From NCBI GenBank assembly GCA_903845455.1, contig CAIMXN010000098.1:1-9912 (forward strand): 9,912 nt of DNA, written 5' to 3'. Shown piece after piece: positions 1 to 6,148 of the stretch. The DNA comes from an uncultured beta proteobacterium (lineage in GTDB: Bacteria > Pseudomonadota > Gammaproteobacteria > Burkholderiales > Burkholderiaceae). Within the stretch, counting starts at the first letter, position 1. Each line of letters starts with the position of its first letter. The translations under genes and the position numbers were made by a program. The notes beneath the pieces are model-generated. The model ran no database searches and was not told the DNA's origin. It saw only the letters and a list, made by a program, of their open reading frames with translations.

Positions 1-129
1 ACCACAAAGCTAGCAGCAATTAATGCCGAATTCCCATCCTCTGAAGTAGAGAAAAAAGAGCAGGAGCGCAAACGTAACATCATCGCTGCAGCTATGGAAA
101 GAGCGGCAAAAGCAAAGTCACAGTTATGA
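1..129 (+). CDS. rsxB: RnfB/RsxB-like electron transport protein, C-terminal end only
   Basis: The first reading frame is open from base 1 and ends at TGA 127-129, giving the last 42 residues of a protein whose start lies outside the window. The tail is highly charged and helical (EKKEQERKRNIIAAAMERA), rich in Lys, Glu and Ala. This resembles the C-terminal extension of betaproteobacterial RnfB/RsxB, a ferredoxin-like membrane-associated subunit that commonly precedes nth in Burkholderiales. No Fe-S cysteine lies in the visible part, so the family call rests on the tail and on the neighbour. Its stop codon overlaps the nth start in an ATGA junction, which suggests one transcript with translational coupling. 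Other Lys/Ala-rich tails could look similar. Confidence 0.5.
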   Translation, partial: TTKLAAINAEFPSSEVEKKEQERKRNIIAAAMERAAKAKSQL

Positions 130-782
130 ATCTAGAGAAGCGACGCGCTTTCTTTGAGCTGCTCAAAGCCAACAATCCCCATCCAGAGACTGAGCTGGAG
201 TACAGTTCCCCTTTTGAATTGCTCATTGCCGTCTTGCTATCAGCGCAGGCAACTGATGTCTCGGTAAATAAAGGCACCCGCCAACTTTTTAAAATCGCCA
301 ATACCCCACAAGCCTTGTTAGATCTTGGAGAAGAAGGTGTCAAGCCCTATATTCAACACATCGGCTTATTTAATTCCAAAGGCCGGCACATTCAAGAAAC
401 CTGCCGTCTACTCTTGGAAAAACACCAAGGCGAGATACCTCAAAACCGCGAAGCTTTAGAGGCGCTGCCTGGCGTTGGCAGAAAGACAGCCAATGTCATT
501 CTCAACACTGCCTTTGGGCAGCCAACCATTGCCGTAGATACTCATATCTTTCGCGTTTCGAATCGCACTGGGCTAGCGCCAGGCAAAGATGTAATCAAAG
601 TTGAAGAGCAATTATTAAAGCGAGTGCCTAAGGAATTTTTGCAAGATGCGCACCATTGGCTTATTCTGCATGGTAGGTATACCTGCAAGGCTCGTAATCC
701 TGAATGCGCGCAATGTATTGTGGAACCCTTGTGTAGCTTTAAACAAAAGACAGGTAAAGGAAAAGTTCGTGGCGATATTTAA
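126..782 (+). CDS. nth: Endonuclease III (DNA glycosylase/AP lyase)
   Basis: This base-excision repair enzyme removes oxidised pyrimidines from DNA and cuts the abasic site by beta-elimination. The 218-residue product is close to the E. coli length of 211. The helix-hairpin-helix LPGVGRKTAN spans residues 114-123 and contains Lys120, the Schiff-base nucleophile. The catalytic aspartate is Asp138 in VDTHIFRV, at the E. coli position. The [4Fe-4S] loop has the spacing C-x6-C-x2-C-x5-C with Cys187, 194, 197 and 203. The whole protein is present and looks active. The start ATG overlaps the upstream stop (ATGA) and has no clear Shine-Dalgarno sequence, so coupled translation is likely. The 3' end overlaps the next gene by 14 bases. 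Confidence 0.97.
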   Translation: MNLEKRRAFFELLKANNPHPETELEYSSPFELLIAVLLSAQATDVSVNKGTRQLFKIANTPQALLDLGEEGVKPYIQHIGLFNSKGRHIQETCRLLLEKHQGEIPQNREALEALPGVGRKTANVILNTAFGQPTIAVDTHIFRVSNRTGLAPGKDVIKVEEQLLKRVPKEFLQDAHHWLILHGRYTCKARNPECAQCIVEPLCSFKQKTGKGKVRGDI

Positions 783-1200
783 CCCTAGCCGTGAAGAGGT
801 CCGACGTTTTTTTTGCGATACCTGGAAGAAAAAAATAGCAGCTCAAATCCTGACACCACTTGAAACGATTGCAGGCGATTGGATGGGGCAACATCCTGAG
901 TACCATGCCCTTCTATCTGATTCGGAAGGGGCACTAGCGCAGGATTACACTCCTGAGCGTGGTGAAACCAATCCTTTTTTGCATCTGTCAATGCACCTAT
1001 CGATTAGCGAGCAAATCTCCATTGATCAACCACCAGGCATTCGACAAATCGCCGAGAACCTTACGAAAAAATTAGGTTCGGAGCATGATGCGCAACATCG
1101 CATCATGGAGTGCCTAGGACAAGTGATGTGGGAGGCACAACGTGATGGTGTGCCACTAAGCCCCGAGAAGTATCTAGAATCCCTTAAAAAATTAAACTAA
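769..1200 (+). CDS. DUF1841 family protein
   Basis: This conserved proteobacterial protein has no established function. I place the start at GTG 769, giving 143 residues that begin (M)AIFNPSREEVRRFF, the usual N-terminus of DUF1841 proteins. An AAAGG-type ribosome site lies at 757-761, 7 bases upstream. The frame stays open back to an ATG at 646, but that would add 41 residues antiparallel to nothing known and overlap nth by 137 bases. The chosen start overlaps nth by 14 bases. Conserved-looking blocks are NPFLHLSMHLSISEQ (residues 68-82) and HDAQHRIMECLGQVMWEAQ (107-125). Both have His/Glu spacing on predicted helices that could bind metal; that is inference. It is probably co-transcribed with nth. 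Confidence 0.88.
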   Translation: MAIFNPSREEVRRFFCDTWKKKIAAQILTPLETIAGDWMGQHPEYHALLSDSEGALAQDYTPERGETNPFLHLSMHLSISEQISIDQPPGIRQIAENLTKKLGSEHDAQHRIMECLGQVMWEAQRDGVPLSPEKYLESLKKLN

Positions 1201-1213
1201 GTGAGAAAAGTAA

Positions 1214-1771
1214 ATGAATAAGCAACAAGGAATAGTAAGAAGAATTGTTACTGGGCATGATGCCGATGGCAAAGCCATTTTTACCGAAGATCAAAATGCA
1301 CCAAGTGTGCATGACAATCCAAAGCGGGTTGGCTTTCATCTAACGAACCTGTGGATTACTGATGAAACACCAGCAAAGATTAATAACGGCCCCGATCCAA
1401 CTAATCGCCCTTTAGAACTGACGCCGCCACGAAATGGAACAGTAATCCGCATCATAGAGTTTGGTCCAGAGGGTGCATGGACTCAGAATCTAAATGCCTC
1501 TGATGCAAAAATTGCTTTTGGGGCTCTTGGTACTGAAAAAGCTTCTACCTTCCAAGAAGGTGGGCATCCTTTTATGCATAGAACTGAAACTGTAGATTAC
1601 GCTCTGGTACTTGAGGGTGAAATTTATATCGTGCTAGATAAAGAGGAAAAGCTGATGAAACAAGGCGACTTTCTGGTCGAGCGCGGAACCAATCACGCCT
1701 GGAGCAATCGCTCTGGCAAGCCTTGCAAAATACTCTTTGTGCTGATTGATGGGAAGTTTGATTTAGGATGA
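1214..1771 (+). CDS. Cupin domain protein (cupin_2 type)
   Basis: This 185-residue soluble protein has a C-terminal double-stranded beta-helix (cupin) domain at about residues 75-180. Motif 1 can be aligned as Gly116, His122, Thr124, Asp128, Gly135 in HRTETVDYALVLEG. Motif 2 is GDFLVERGTNHAWSN (151-165), with His161 as the likely metal ligand. Compared with the classic cupin signature, the second His is Thr and the Glu is Asp, so any metal site is atypical. The HRTxTVDY block resembles what I recall as the BLL6423-like cupin group, whose role is unknown. The N-terminal 75 residues hold a His/Asp-rich strand segment (IVTGHDADGKAIF). It starts 13 bases after the DUF1841 stop, with a weak GAGAAA ribosome site, and probably belongs to the same transcript. 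Substrate and reaction are unknown. Confidence 0.85.
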   Translation: MNKQQGIVRRIVTGHDADGKAIFTEDQNAPSVHDNPKRVGFHLTNLWITDETPAKINNGPDPTNRPLELTPPRNGTVIRIIEFGPEGAWTQNLNASDAKIAFGALGTEKASTFQEGGHPFMHRTETVDYALVLEGEIYIVLDKEEKLMKQGDFLVERGTNHAWSNRSGKPCKILFVLIDGKFDLG

Positions 1772-1776
1772 CCTAA
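1763..1776. repeat. Small inverted repeat at convergent stop codons
   Basis: TTAGG-ATGA-CCTAA is a perfect 5-bp stem with a 4-base loop. It spans the TGA stop of the cupin gene (1769-1771) and the stop of the opposing HIT gene (1773-1775 read on minus). There is no U-run on either side, so as a terminator it would be weak. It may mark the transcription boundary between the two head-on genes or may be chance. Confidence 0.3.
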
Positions 1777-2213
1777 TACAATTGTGAAATTGCAGCCCGA
1801 ATCTCTATAGGTAGGGCATGTGCCTTTTGTTTTCGTGCTTCCAAAATAGCACTAGGAGTCTCCTGGACTTTTGCTGACCATACAGATCCCGGAAAGAAGG
1901 CATCATCTTGATAGCGTGGAATGACGTGCCAATGAAGATGAGGAACCTGATTACCTAGAGAAGCTAGGTTCACCTTGTCCGGCTGCATCACATGGCGGAT
2001 AGCTGCTTCAATCGCAAAGACTAAGGACATGAATACTTCGCGTTCACCAAAGGTGAGTTTGGACATTTCACTCACATGATGATTCCAAATTACTCTACAA
2101 AATCCGGGTAAATGAGGATCATTCACCAGAATCACGCGACAGTCATCGCCACGCCAAATTAACTCACCTTCTTCGGGACTCAGTTGATCTGTACAGAGTG
2201 CGCAATTTTTCAT
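1773..2213 (-). CDS. HIT family hydrolase (histidine triad, zinc-type)
   Basis: This is a 146-residue nucleotide hydrolase or transferase of the histidine-triad superfamily, which typically cleaves nucleoside phosphoramidates or dinucleoside polyphosphates. The triad is HLHWHVIPR (residues 92-100), with His94 as the expected nucleophile, by analogy to His112 of HINT1. An N-terminal C-x2-C (Cys4, Cys7) together with His46 in NHHVSEM matches the zinc-binding pattern of many bacterial HIT proteins. Substrate cannot be told from sequence. It converges on the cupin gene with one base between stop codons. It starts 105 bases after aceA on the same strand, but a terminator lies in between. The start ATG has no visible Shine-Dalgarno sequence. 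Confidence 0.92.
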   Translation of the reverse strand: MKNCALCTDQLSPEEGELIWRGDDCRVILVNDPHLPGFCRVIWNHHVSEMSKLTFGEREVFMSLVFAIEAAIRHVMQPDKVNLASLGNQVPHLHWHVIPRYQDDAFFPGSVWSAKVQETPSAILEARKQKAHALPIEIRAAISQLY

Positions 2214-2221
2214 TCGATAAA

Positions 2222-2248
2222 TGTATACGAAAACGGCACCTAAGTCAC
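2222..2248 (-). promoter_or_regulatory. Possible promoter of the HIT gene, leaderless type
   Basis: Reading the minus strand, GTGACT (2243-2248) and TATACA (2222-2227) are separated by 15 bases. Each matches four of six sigma-70 consensus positions. The -10 element ends 8 bases before the HIT ATG, so transcription would begin at or within about two bases of the start codon. This fits the lack of a ribosome site. The spacer is shorter than the ideal 17, and the -35 lies inside the aceA terminator stem, so this is tentative. Confidence 0.25.
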
Positions 2249-2272
2249 CCTTGTGGGGTAATTTAGGTGCCG
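2234..2272 (-). terminator. Rho-independent terminator of aceA
   Basis: The arms CGGCACCTAA (2234-2243) and TTAGGTGCCG (2263-2272) are a perfect 10-bp inverted repeat. A G-U pair and an inner CCC/GGG stem around a TTGT loop (2251-2254) extend it. On the minus strand the hairpin lies 46 bases after the aceA stop and is followed by TTTTCG, a short U-tract, as expected for an intrinsic terminator. On the plus strand no U-run follows, so it acts mainly on aceA. Confidence 0.82.
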
Positions 2273-2274
2273 CG

Positions 2275-2293
2275 GCAGTACTGGTACTACTGC
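2275..2293 (-). repeat. Secondary hairpin between aceA and its terminator
   Basis: GCAGTA (2275-2280) and TACTGC (2288-2293) form a perfect 6-bp stem with a 7-base loop. An alternative fold uses AGTAC (2277-2281) and GTACT (2284-2288). It sits two bases upstream of the main terminator on the aceA transcript, without a U-tract of its own. It may protect the 3' end or assist termination. Confidence 0.4.
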
Positions 2294-2318
2294 TATTACA
2301 AACAACTTAGGGATTCGA

Positions 2319-3617
2319 TTAGTGGAACTGCTCTTCTTCAGTAGAACCTGTTAAGGCTGTTACCGATGACTTACCACCCTGAATAACGGTCGTTACATCA
2401 TCAAAGTAACCAGTGCCGACTTCTTGTTGATGCGAAACAAAAGTGTATCCACGATCACGCGCAGCAAATTCTGGCTCTTGTACTTTTTCAATATAAGCCG
2501 TCATACCGCGCTGCATGTAATCTTGGGCTAAGTCAAACATGTTGTACCACATAGAGTGAATGCCGGCGAGGGTAATAAATTGATACTTGTAACCCATGGC
2601 ACCTAATTCACGTTGGAACTTCGCAATCGTTGCATCGTCCAAGTTCTTTTTCCAGTTGAAAGATGGTGAGCAGTTATATGCCAACATCTTGCCTGGGAAC
2701 TTCGCACGAATCGCTTCAGCAAACTTACGGGCAAAATCAAGATCCGGTGTACCTGTTTCACACCAAACCATATCAGCGTAAGCAGCGTATGCCAAACCAC
2801 GGGAGATCGCTTGATCCAAGCCCTTACGTGTTTTATAGAAGCCTTCTGGAGTGCGCTCACCAGTCAAAAATGGCTTATCGTTTTCATCATAGTCAGAGGT
2901 CAACAAATCAGCAGCCTCAGCATCAGTGCGGGCCAAGATGATAGTAGAAACACCCATCACGTCAGCAGCTAAACGTGCAGAAATCAATTTTTGTACTGAC
3001 TCAGCTGTTGGTAGCAATACCTTGCCACCTAAGTGTCCACATTTCTTCACTGAAGACAATTGATCTTCAAAGTGGACACCAGCAGCACCCTGCTTAATCA
3101 ATGCCTTGCTTAATTCAAATGCATTTAATACACCACCAAAACCTGCTTCAGCATCGGCAACGATTGGAGCAAAATATTCGACATACCCAGCTTCACCCCG
3201 TTGAATACCTTTAGAAGTTTGAATTTCATCAGCACGCTGGAAAGTATTATTGATACGTTCAACCATTTTTGGAACAGAATCTACTGGATACAAAGATTGG
3301 TCTGGATACATCGCTGCAGATGAGTTACCGTCAGCTGCTACTTGCCAACCAGATAAATAGATCGCTTGCACACCTGCTTTAACTTGCTGCATTGCTTGAC
3401 CACCGGTCAAAGCACCTAAGCAATTAACATAAGCTTCGTTATTCACCAAATTCCAAAGTCTTTCAGCGCCATGCTTAGCCAAGGTGTATTCAATCTTTAA
3501 CGAACCACGTAAACGTACAACGTCTTCTGCGGTATAGCCACGGGTAATGCCTTGCCAGCGTGGATTGGTATCCCAGTCTTTTTGAATAGCTGCGATTTCT
3601 GCTTTGCGATCTGCCAT
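2319..3617 (-). CDS. aceA: Isocitrate lyase
   Basis: This enzyme cleaves isocitrate to glyoxylate and succinate, the first step of the glyoxylate shunt, allowing growth on acetate or fatty acids. The 432-residue protein nearly matches E. coli AceA (434). The active-site loop KKCGHLGG lies at residues 191-198 with catalytic Cys193. Metal and substrate-binding segments include VADAEAGFGG (153-162), HFEDQ (182-186), LARTDAEA (228-235) and NCSPSFNW (315-322). The C-terminal lid ends TGSTEEEQFH. The start is set by GGGAG at 3624-3628, six bases before ATG. It is monocistronic by layout: a 274-bp gap in front and a strong terminator behind. No malate synthase gene is adjacent. Confidence 0.97.
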   Translation of the reverse strand: MADRKAEIAAIQKDWDTNPRWQGITRGYTAEDVVRLRGSLKIEYTLAKHGAERLWNLVNNEAYVNCLGALTGGQAMQQVKAGVQAIYLSGWQVAADGNSSAAMYPDQSLYPVDSVPKMVERINNTFQRADEIQTSKGIQRGEAGYVEYFAPIVADAEAGFGGVLNAFELSKALIKQGAAGVHFEDQLSSVKKCGHLGGKVLLPTAESVQKLISARLAADVMGVSTIILARTDAEAADLLTSDYDENDKPFLTGERTPEGFYKTRKGLDQAISRGLAYAAYADMVWCETGTPDLDFARKFAEAIRAKFPGKMLAYNCSPSFNWKKNLDDATIAKFQRELGAMGYKYQFITLAGIHSMWYNMFDLAQDYMQRGMTAYIEKVQEPEFAARDRGYTFVSHQQEVGTGYFDDVTTVIQGGKSSVTALTGSTEEEQFH

Positions 3618-3891
3618 GTTTTTCTCCCTAAGTTAAACAAGTACTTCAAAAATTGAGACATTTAAGTCTTATGTCTTATATAAGAGTTTAGGGAAATTAA
3701 AAAAGCAAACAAGCCTTTCTGTAAAGATTTTATAAATTATTTAGTTATTTAAAATCAATAACTTATATAATATATTTCACTATATGGAATATGAATTCAC
3801 TGCCTGAAATTAAACCAAGGGGGTTTTGTTGTAAGGTATTTTATTGGGGGAAATGAGATTTCACATTGTGAAAATAATAAATCTAAATCAC
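3618..3891 (-). promoter_or_regulatory. AT-rich aceA upstream region with candidate promoter and repeats
   Basis: This 274-bp gap is strikingly AT-rich and has no plausible gene. On the minus strand TTGATT (3753-3758) and TATAAA (3729-3734), 18 bases apart, form a sigma-70-like candidate that would give aceA a leader of about 105 bases. Nearer to the gene are a tandem repeat of GTCTTAT (3666-3679, plus-strand reading) and the overlapping palindrome CTTATATAAG (3675-3684), which could be a -10 region or an operator. An imperfect dyad TTCACTATATGGAA lies at 3776-3789. Which element controls aceA cannot be decided from sequence alone. Confidence 0.45.
3859..3873. repeat. Inverted repeat TTTCAC-ATT-GTGAAA
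   Basis: A perfect 6-bp dyad with a 3-base centre lies 18 bases past the amidohydrolase stop codon and upstream of aceA. No U-tract follows on either strand and the stem is weak, so it looks more like a protein-binding site than a terminator. Which gene it would serve is uncertain; aceA is the only gene starting downstream. Confidence 0.35.
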
Positions 3892-4764
3892 TCAGTCATT
3901 AAATCCATAAAGACGTTGAGGATTCATACATAGTATTTGATGGCGGGTGAGCTCATCAGGCGCATACAAAGCAAGGCTCTGGAGCATCTGTGCAACACTG
4001 GGCATCACACCCCAATTAGCCACGTGCGGCCAATCAGAACCCCAAATACAGCGATCAGGCGCTGCTTCTATTAAGGCAACTGCATAGGGCACCACTTCCT
4101 CATACGGAGGCGCCTGATCAGTCAATCGATAGGCACCAGATACTTTTACCCAGGCCCGTTCTTTGACTAATTCAAGTAGAGCCTGGAAACCAGGAGAATT
4201 CAATCCCACTGATGTTCGTAGATAACCCATATGGTCGATCACCAAAGTAGATTGCATTTTCTGTATACGTGGCATGAGTGTTGGTAAGTCATTGGCATTT
4301 AATAAAAACTGAATATGCCAACCCCAATCGTTTGCCAAGGCATCACACTCCTCTAGTTTTGATAAATCGAGGCCACCACCAGAGAACATCACATTCATAC
4401 GAATGCCGACGACTCCTTTGTCCCGCATATTTTGATAATAAGCATCAGGCTGATTTAGTAATGGGACAGCCACACCACGTAAACGCTGAGGATGTTTCGT
4501 AAGCACTTTCAACATGGGTTCGTTATCTTGCCCATTAACGCTCACTTGAATTAACACACCATAGGTCATGCCCACTTCATCCAACATGCGGATGTATTGT
4601 TCCTCGGTAGCCTCAGGAGATGTATAGGATCGATCAGGAACAAAGCTTGCGGCACTAATGACATGCGCATGCGTATCGACTGCACCTCTTGGCATCACAA
4701 AAGGAAAGGGACCGCTCTGATGTTCAGGCGGTCCCGGGCAAAACGGAATATCTACTTCTGGCAC
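3892..4764 (-). CDS. LigI-like metal-dependent amidohydrolase (lactonase/hydrolase)
   Basis: This 290-residue TIM-barrel hydrolase of the amidohydrolase superfamily is closest by eye to 2-pyrone-4,6-dicarboxylate lactonase (LigI), which opens a cyclic lactone in aromatic ring breakdown. The visible residues fit that group: VDTHAH (residues 29-34, His32 and His34), His150, DHMG (177-180, His178) and WGSDWPH (241-247, general base Asp244). The spacing is nearly that of LigI (His31, His33, His180, Asp248). The true substrate is not shown; no other lig or pca gene is in the window. Translation starts at GTG 4764, with AAGAGA overlapping the stop of the upstream transporter gene 11 bases away, so the two are surely co-expressed. 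Confidence 0.85.
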   Translation of the reverse strand: MPEVDIPFCPGPPEHQSGPFPFVMPRGAVDTHAHVISAASFVPDRSYTSPEATEEQYIRMLDEVGMTYGVLIQVSVNGQDNEPMLKVLTKHPQRLRGVAVPLLNQPDAYYQNMRDKGVVGIRMNVMFSGGGLDLSKLEECDALANDWGWHIQFLLNANDLPTLMPRIQKMQSTLVIDHMGYLRTSVGLNSPGFQALLELVKERAWVKVSGAYRLTDQAPPYEEVVPYAVALIEAAPDRCIWGSDWPHVANWGVMPSVAQMLQSLALYAPDELTRHQILCMNPQRLYGFND

Positions 4765-4775
4765 TAACGCATCTC

Positions 4776-6038
4776 TTAGTTTGCGTGCAGCTCTCGTCCA
4801 CGCGTCTCTGGAAGAATGACTGCAGCGATAAAGAAGACGCCATAAGCAATCACAGCAAAGACAGCGATTGCCGTAGCCAAACCATACTGAGTAGAAAAGT
4901 AACCCACTAAGGCTGGAAATAAGGCACCAATCCCACGACCAAAGTTATAGCAAAAGCCTTGGCCGTTACCGCGCAAGTGCGTTGGAAATAATTCAGTAAG
5001 GAATGCGCCCATGCCCGAGAAATAGCCGCTGGCAAAAAATCCTAATGGGAAACCTAGCCACATCATCATCTCATTAGTAATTTGCAATTGGGTATAAGCG
5101 AGCACTAAAACAATAGCGCCAAGCGAGAAGGTCATAAACAGCTTCCGACGACCAAAACGATCGGCCATCCAAGCCCCAAATAAGTAACCAACAAAGCTAC
5201 CCACAATCACAAAAGCTAAATAACCTGTGGACCCCACAACCGTTAATTTACGTTCCACTTTAAGGAAAGTTGGGACCCATGTCGTGATAGCGTAGTAGCC
5301 ACCTTGCGCACCCATTGCTAAGAGAGACGCTAAGATAGTGGTTTTAATCATGCCTGGTTTAAAGATCTCCCAAATCGATGGTGAATCTCCAGCAGCCTTT
5401 ACTTTTTCGCGGGCAATTTTAGCAATCTCTGGTTCTTCAACATTGCGGCGGATATAAAGCAATAGCAAAGCTGGAAAAAATCCAACTACAAACATGGCAC
5501 GCCATGCCATCTCAGGAGGTAATACAGTAAACATAATGGCCTGCAAGAGAACTGCAGCGCCCCAGCCTACTGCCCATGCTGATTGCACTGTTCCTACCGC
5601 ACGACCACGATACTCAGCACGAATCGTCTCACCCATCAATACAGCGCCAGCTGCCCACTCCCCCCCAAAGCCAAAGCCAAGCAAGGCACGAGAGATCATC
5701 AGTTGATTGAAATCTTGAGTAAAAGCACAAATCAAACTGAAGGTAGAGAACCACAGAATGGTGTACTGCAAGGTACGCACGCGACCAATTCGGTCGGCAA
5801 GATGACCTGCGAACCAGCCACCAAAAGCAGAAGCAAGCAAGGTACCAGTCACTGCTAGACCAGCCATCCCACGGTCAACTTGCCAAACAGCAATAATGGT
5901 TCCAATGACTAATGGATAAATCATGAAATCCATACCGTCTAAACCCCAACCTAAGAAGCAACCCCAAAAGGTTTTCTTCTCTTTTGGATTCATGACTTTA
6001 TAAAAACCAGTCAAACTGGTATCAGTCTGTTGACTCAT
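4776..6038 (-). CDS. MFS transporter, sialate/aromatic-acid:H+ symporter type
   Basis: This 420-residue inner-membrane permease has about 12 hydrophobic segments. It carries the major facilitator signatures GHLADRIGRVR (residues 78-88, loop 2-3) and MADRFGRRK (291-299, loop 8-9), plus RALLGFGFGGEW (117-128). The first membrane helix contains DGMDFM (34-39), the acidic DGxD motif shared by NanT and PcaK-type proton symporters of organic acids. Substrate is unknown, but pairing with a LigI-like hydrolase suggests a carboxylated lactone, lactam or related acid. It is the first gene of the operon; a strong AGGGGGA ribosome site lies 5 bases before ATG. The long central loop (about residues 196-228) between the two halves is normal for the family. 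Confidence 0.9.
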   Translation of the reverse strand: MSQQTDTSLTGFYKVMNPKEKKTFWGCFLGWGLDGMDFMIYPLVIGTIIAVWQVDRGMAGLAVTGTLLASAFGGWFAGHLADRIGRVRTLQYTILWFSTFSLICAFTQDFNQLMISRALLGFGFGGEWAAGAVLMGETIRAEYRGRAVGTVQSAWAVGWGAAVLLQAIMFTVLPPEMAWRAMFVVGFFPALLLLYIRRNVEEPEIAKIAREKVKAAGDSPSIWEIFKPGMIKTTILASLLAMGAQGGYYAITTWVPTFLKVERKLTVVGSTGYLAFVIVGSFVGYLFGAWMADRFGRRKLFMTFSLGAIVLVLAYTQLQITNEMMMWLGFPLGFFASGYFSGMGAFLTELFPTHLRGNGQGFCYNFGRGIGALFPALVGYFSTQYGLATAIAVFAVIAYGVFFIAAVILPETRGRELHAN

Positions 6039-6148
6039 TTTGTCCCCCTTATTTATTTTTAGGCTTTAAATTACTACATGAGTTGTATCTTTATACCTTA
6101 ATTCATAGTCTTTCATAGTGAACTAGCGAAAACCCTTAAGATACTCAA
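6039..6148. promoter_or_regulatory. Divergent control region, transporter operon and pxp operon
   Basis: This 110-bp AT-rich segment lies between two start codons facing away from each other and must hold both promoters. On plus, TTGTAT (6083-6088) could be a -35 for pxpBC, but the matching -10 is weak. On minus, TATAAA near 6090 could be a -10 for the transporter. I cannot assign either with confidence. It contains a spaced direct repeat described separately. Confidence 0.5.
6102..6122. repeat. Direct repeat TTCATAGT, 10-bp period, candidate operator
   Basis: TTCATAGT occurs at 6102-6109 and again at 6112-6119, exactly one helical turn apart. The second copy also forms the small dyad TTCA-TAG-TGAA (6112-6122). 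It sits 27 bases ahead of the pxpBC start, inside the divergent promoter region, where a regulator could contact one face of the DNA. No regulator gene is in the window. Confidence 0.35.

Noticed and set aside
92..343. Minus-strand open frame across the start of nth
   Set aside because: It is antisense to two well-supported coding regions, has a Ser-rich composition typical of reversed frames and shows no start signal.
1779..1792. Inverted repeat CAATT-GTGA-AATTG near the end of the HIT gene
   Set aside because: Low GC, 5-bp stem inside coding sequence, no U-tract; likely chance in AT-rich DNA.
2596..2941. Open frames on both strands inside aceA
   Set aside because: They lie wholly within a well-conserved isocitrate lyase gene, have no ribosome sites or recognisable motifs, and are low-complexity shadows of its codon pattern.
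3859..3873. Terminator for the transporter-hydrolase operon
   Set aside because: The dyad is perfect but only 6 bp, AT-biased and not followed by a U-tract on the minus strand, so I list it only as an inverted repeat.
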